Shown here one piece after another: positions 8,385-8,937 of a DNA stretch of 8,937 bases. The DNA is taken from NCBI GenBank assembly GCA_052389755.1, contig JBQTHP010000199.1, positions 1-8,937 on the forward strand, read 5' to 3'. The position numbers and the translations under genes are program-made. Each line of letters opens with the position of its first letter. Within the stretch, counting starts at the first letter, position 1. Under the pieces are notes generated by a model that was not told the origin of the DNA, ran no database searches, and worked only from the letters and a program-made list of their open reading frames with translations. The stretch is from JBQTHP01 sp052389755 (GTDB lineage Bacteria; Pseudomonadota; Gammaproteobacteria; Steroidobacterales; Steroidobacteraceae).

Positions 8385-8390
8385 AGTATA
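8385..8390 (-). promoter_or_regulatory. Putative -10 element of the tRNA-Leu/tig/clpP transcript
   Basis: TATACT on the minus strand is a near-consensus sigma-70 -10 hexamer. It is followed by a T-run and a GC-rich discriminator region, and would start transcription about 18 nt before tRNA-Leu. No recognisable -35 lies 16-18 nt upstream. It is the only good -10 candidate between tRNA-Leu and the divergent gene. Confidence 0.45.
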
Positions 8391-8446
8391 GCCCATGGCT
8401 TACCTCGCGGCCGCGCGTCTCGCGCCCGAAGCCGGTATCCTGCACC

Positions 8447-8815
8447 ATGAATCGAGCGCTCGCCGGCCTGCTGGTAGTCGTGCTGACCCTCCTCTCCGGG
8501 TTCATGGACGCTCGCGGCTTCGTCTACGCCGCGCGCGCGTGGCCGGAGGGACGCCTCGATTGGCGTCTGACGCTCGCCTCGATGGCCGCGTTCTTCGCGG
8601 GCCTGTCGCTGTACATCGTCTCCGTGCGGTTCATGCAGTCGTTCGGCCTGCACGGCGTCGCGCTGCAAGCCGCGTTATGGTTCGTGGTGACGGCGATCGG
8701 CGTCGCGGCGATGGACGGCAGCGTCCTCAACTGGACGCGCGCGCAGCAGTTCGTTGCTGTGGGCATCATCGCGGGGCTCGGATGGCTCATCGCGACGACG
8801 AGCGCGTCGCACTAG
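8447..8815 (+). CDS. Small four-helix membrane protein of unknown function
   Basis: I do not recognise the family. The 122-residue product is strongly hydrophobic, with four likely membrane helices at about 4-22, 41-62, 68-90 and 101-117 and short charged loops (around 23-40, 61-67 and 90-99). The size and four-helix layout recall half-size DMT/SMR-type transporters, but no diagnostic motif is visible, so that is only a guess. It is divergent from tRNA-Leu and not part of the protease cluster. No clear Shine-Dalgarno precedes the ATG; a TATCCT at 8436-8441 sits so close that a leaderless transcript is possible. The stop TAG (8813-8815) lies directly at the start of a probable insertion sequence, so the present C-terminus may not be the original one. 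Confidence 0.6.
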   Translation: MNRALAGLLVVVLTLLSGFMDARGFVYAARAWPEGRLDWRLTLASMAAFFAGLSLYIVSVRFMQSFGLHGVALQAALWFVVTAIGVAAMDGSVLNWTRAQQFVAVGIIAGLGWLIATTSASH

Positions 8816-8937
8816 GGCCTGTTAACACTAAGTGATATGCTGCGGGCATGGAAATCACACCGCAACAGTACGCGCGCATCGCGCCGCACCTGCCCAGGCA
8901 GCGAGGCAACGTCTCGCACGAGAACCTCAACGTGATC
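8816..8937 (+). mobile_element. Left end of a probable IS5-family insertion sequence (cut by the window edge)
   Basis: The sequence beginning GGCCTGTTAACACTAAG immediately after the CTAG at 8812-8815, followed by a transposase start only about 32 nt in, is the layout of an insertion-sequence left end. The right end is outside the window, so the terminal inverted repeat and target duplication cannot be checked and the exact first base is uncertain by a few nt. A CTAG tetranucleotide is a known type of target for IS5-like elements (YTAR). Confidence 0.65.
8848..8937 (+). CDS. Transposase N-terminus, IS5-family type (partial)
   Basis: Thirty codons run from ATG to the window edge and stay open. 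The peptide begins MEITPQQYARIAPHLPRQRG and continues with NVSHENLNVI. This resembles the N-terminal (DUF4096-like) region of IS5-family transposases, which commonly start with an MEIT..QY..I...LP.QRGNVS pattern. The catalytic DDE core lies beyond the window, so whether the enzyme is intact is unknown. The family call rests on pattern recall of a short stretch. Confidence 0.7.
   Translation, partial: MEITPQQYARIAPHLPRQRGNVSHENLNVI

Noticed and set aside
8255..8668. Upstream in-frame extension of trigger factor by 138 residues
   Set aside because: It translates through tRNA-Leu and overlaps the divergent gene. The ATG at 8254 has a good ribosome binding site and gives the normal family length.

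Overview
This is a GC-rich window from what looks like a gammaproteobacterium. The core is the conserved protein-quality-control cluster tig-clpP-clpX-lon-ppiD, entirely on the minus strand. A tRNA-Val/tRNA-Asp pair sits between lon and ppiD, as I recall from Xanthomonadales-like genomes. The window alone does not allow a genus call; a high-GC lineage near Xanthomonadales or Steroidobacterales is my best inference.

Layout in transcription order, from the right end leftwards. tRNA-Leu(UAG) (8275-8359) is followed after 20 nt by tig, trigger factor (6953-8254). The tig stop codon overlaps the clpP start (6330-6956) by 4 nt. After 97 nt, counted from the clpP stop to the clpX start and including small competing hairpins, comes clpX (4916-6235). 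A 184-nt spacer then carries a short dispersed repeat and a textbook heat-shock (sigma-32 type) promoter for lon (2272-4731, GTG start). A 189-nt gene-free spacer follows, where hupB would be expected. tRNA-Val(UAC) and tRNA-Asp(GUC) come next, and 16 nt later ppiD (2-1909), whose stop codon lies at the very left edge.

Together these genes cover nascent-chain folding (trigger factor), cytoplasmic ATP-dependent proteolysis (ClpXP and Lon) and periplasmic, membrane-anchored chaperoning (PpiD). All the catalytic and structural motifs I could check are intact. Both cluster segments, tig-clpP and ppiD, begin directly behind tRNA genes with no room for a separate promoter, while lon has its own heat-shock promoter.

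The right end is a boundary zone. A divergent small four-helix membrane protein of unknown function (8447-8815) ends exactly where a probable IS5-family insertion sequence begins (about 8816 onward). Only the first 30 codons of the transposase are in the window. The rest is a conserved housekeeping locus. I see no CRISPR, phage, toxin-antitoxin or defence system. The points of interest are regulatory: tRNA-mRNA coupling, the lon promoter and leader, the missing hupB, and the IS junction.
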